This document shows positions 39,793-40,118 of a DNA stretch of 40,118 nt, piece after piece. The stretch is from NCBI GenBank assembly GCA_017555565.1, contig JAFZGF010000071.1, positions 1 to 40,118 on the forward strand, in the 5' to 3' direction. This DNA is from Oscillospiraceae bacterium. GTDB lineage: Bacteria; Bacillota; Clostridia; Oscillospirales; Ruminococcaceae. Below the pieces are notes generated by a model, which did no database searches, had not been told where the DNA came from, and saw nothing but the letters and a program-made list of their open reading frames with translations. How positions within the stretch are numbered: position 1 is the first letter of the stretch; every line of letters starts with the position of its first letter. Position numbers and translations under genes: made by a program.

Positions 39793-40118
39793 ATGATGCT
39801 GAACAAGATACACCACATTGCAATAATTGTTTCTGATTATAAAAAATCAAGGGAATTTTATGTGGATAAACTGGGCTTTGAAGTTATAAGAGAAAACTTC
39901 CGCCCTGCGAGAAATGACTGGAAGCTGGATTTGAAACTGGGTGACTGTGAGCTGGAAATCTTCGGTATCGAAGGTCGTCCGCCACGCCCAACCAATCCGG
40001 AAGCCAATGGTCTGCGCCATCTGGCATTCCACGTAGAAGAAATCGAGCCTGTGGTAAAATGGCTCAACGATATGGGCATCGAAACCGAACCAATCCGTGT
40101 GGATGAATTTACAAATAA
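39793..40118 (+). CDS. VOC family protein, YaeR/SMU1112c-like glyoxalase (C-terminus cut by window edge)
   Basis: The visible 108 residues form a glyoxalase/VOC fold: NKIHHIAIIVSDYKKSREFY, LGFEVIRENFRPARNDWKLD, LGDCELEIFG and GLRHLAFHVEEIEPVV. Likely metal ligands are the His of HHIA, the Glu of LELEIFG-type strand and the His of LRHLAFHV; the fourth (near the C-terminal ELYE) lies beyond the window. This pattern matches YaeR, a glyoxalase-I-like metalloprotein whose substrate is not settled. Three in-frame ATGs start the frame; the second (39793) is eight bases after GGAG and is chosen. Confidence 0.9.
   Translation, partial: MMLNKIHHIAIIVSDYKKSREFYVDKLGFEVIRENFRPARNDWKLDLKLGDCELEIFGIEGRPPRPTNPEANGLRHLAFHVEEIEPVVKWLNDMGIETEPIRVDEFTN

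Noticed and set aside
1..40118. CRISPR arrays, insertion sequences, prophage or integrase genes
   Set aside because: No regularly spaced repeats, transposase, recombinase or phage structural motifs were found in any of the coding regions read.

Overview
The window reads as a chromosomal segment of a low-GC Firmicute, most likely an anaerobic gut Clostridium-class organism. The evidence is the Firmicutes-style S10 ribosomal operon order, strong AGGAGG ribosome sites, sigma-A promoters with 16-18 bp spacers, many hairpin-plus-U terminators, Agr-like LytTR/GHKL signalling, KtrAB potassium uptake, RqcH, TrmK and a CCA-encoding tRNA-Leu. I see no insertion sequence, prophage, CRISPR array or integrase.

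Layout: 1-5180 (minus) is the proximal half of the S10 operon (rpsJ-rplC-rplD-rplW-rplB-rpsS-rplV-rpsC-rplP-rpmC, last one cut) with a long structured leader and two tandem promoters. 5235-10430 holds an amidohydrolase, a degenerate OmpR-type regulator, an Agr-like two-component pair and a ribokinase-like sugar kinase; the amidohydrolase and the kinase share a conserved 75-bp promoter-proximal element. 10509-15563 (minus) carries DUF1858, trmK, nif3-like, rqcH and a membrane glycosyltransferase. 15584-18925 has an OmpR/HAMP two-component pair and, divergently, a membrane-anchored GDPD-like pseudoenzyme. 18984-21931 holds two tandem esterase paralogues feeding into rarA. 22028-26202 has nth, the ktrA/ktrB pair and an OFA-type MFS transporter.

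26238-29035 is a zinc/cadmium efflux locus: an alpha-5-type ArsR sensor facing a separate HMA metallochaperone and a P1B-2 ATPase, with clear TTGAACA/TGTTCAA operators. 29038-32451 contains a 2H phosphoesterase, GNAT acetyltransferases, pcp, a PAP2 phosphatase and tRNA-Leu(CAA). 32483-34863 carries two lipoproteins: a YD-repeat-like protein and an orphan peptide-binding protein. 34866-38074 (minus) is a PadR-controlled operon of three membrane proteins: DUF2812, DUF2812 fused to an extracytoplasmic domain, and that extracytoplasmic domain alone. A GC-rich palindromic repeat island (38120-38278) separates it from an M28 aminopeptidase and a truncated YaeR-type VOC protein at the right edge.

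The most unusual signals are the modular PadR/DUF2812 operon with its operator built into the promoter spacer, the shared promoter element of the amidohydrolase and sugar kinase, the GDPD pseudoenzyme, and the repeat island. All function calls rest on reading motifs by eye; no database search was possible.
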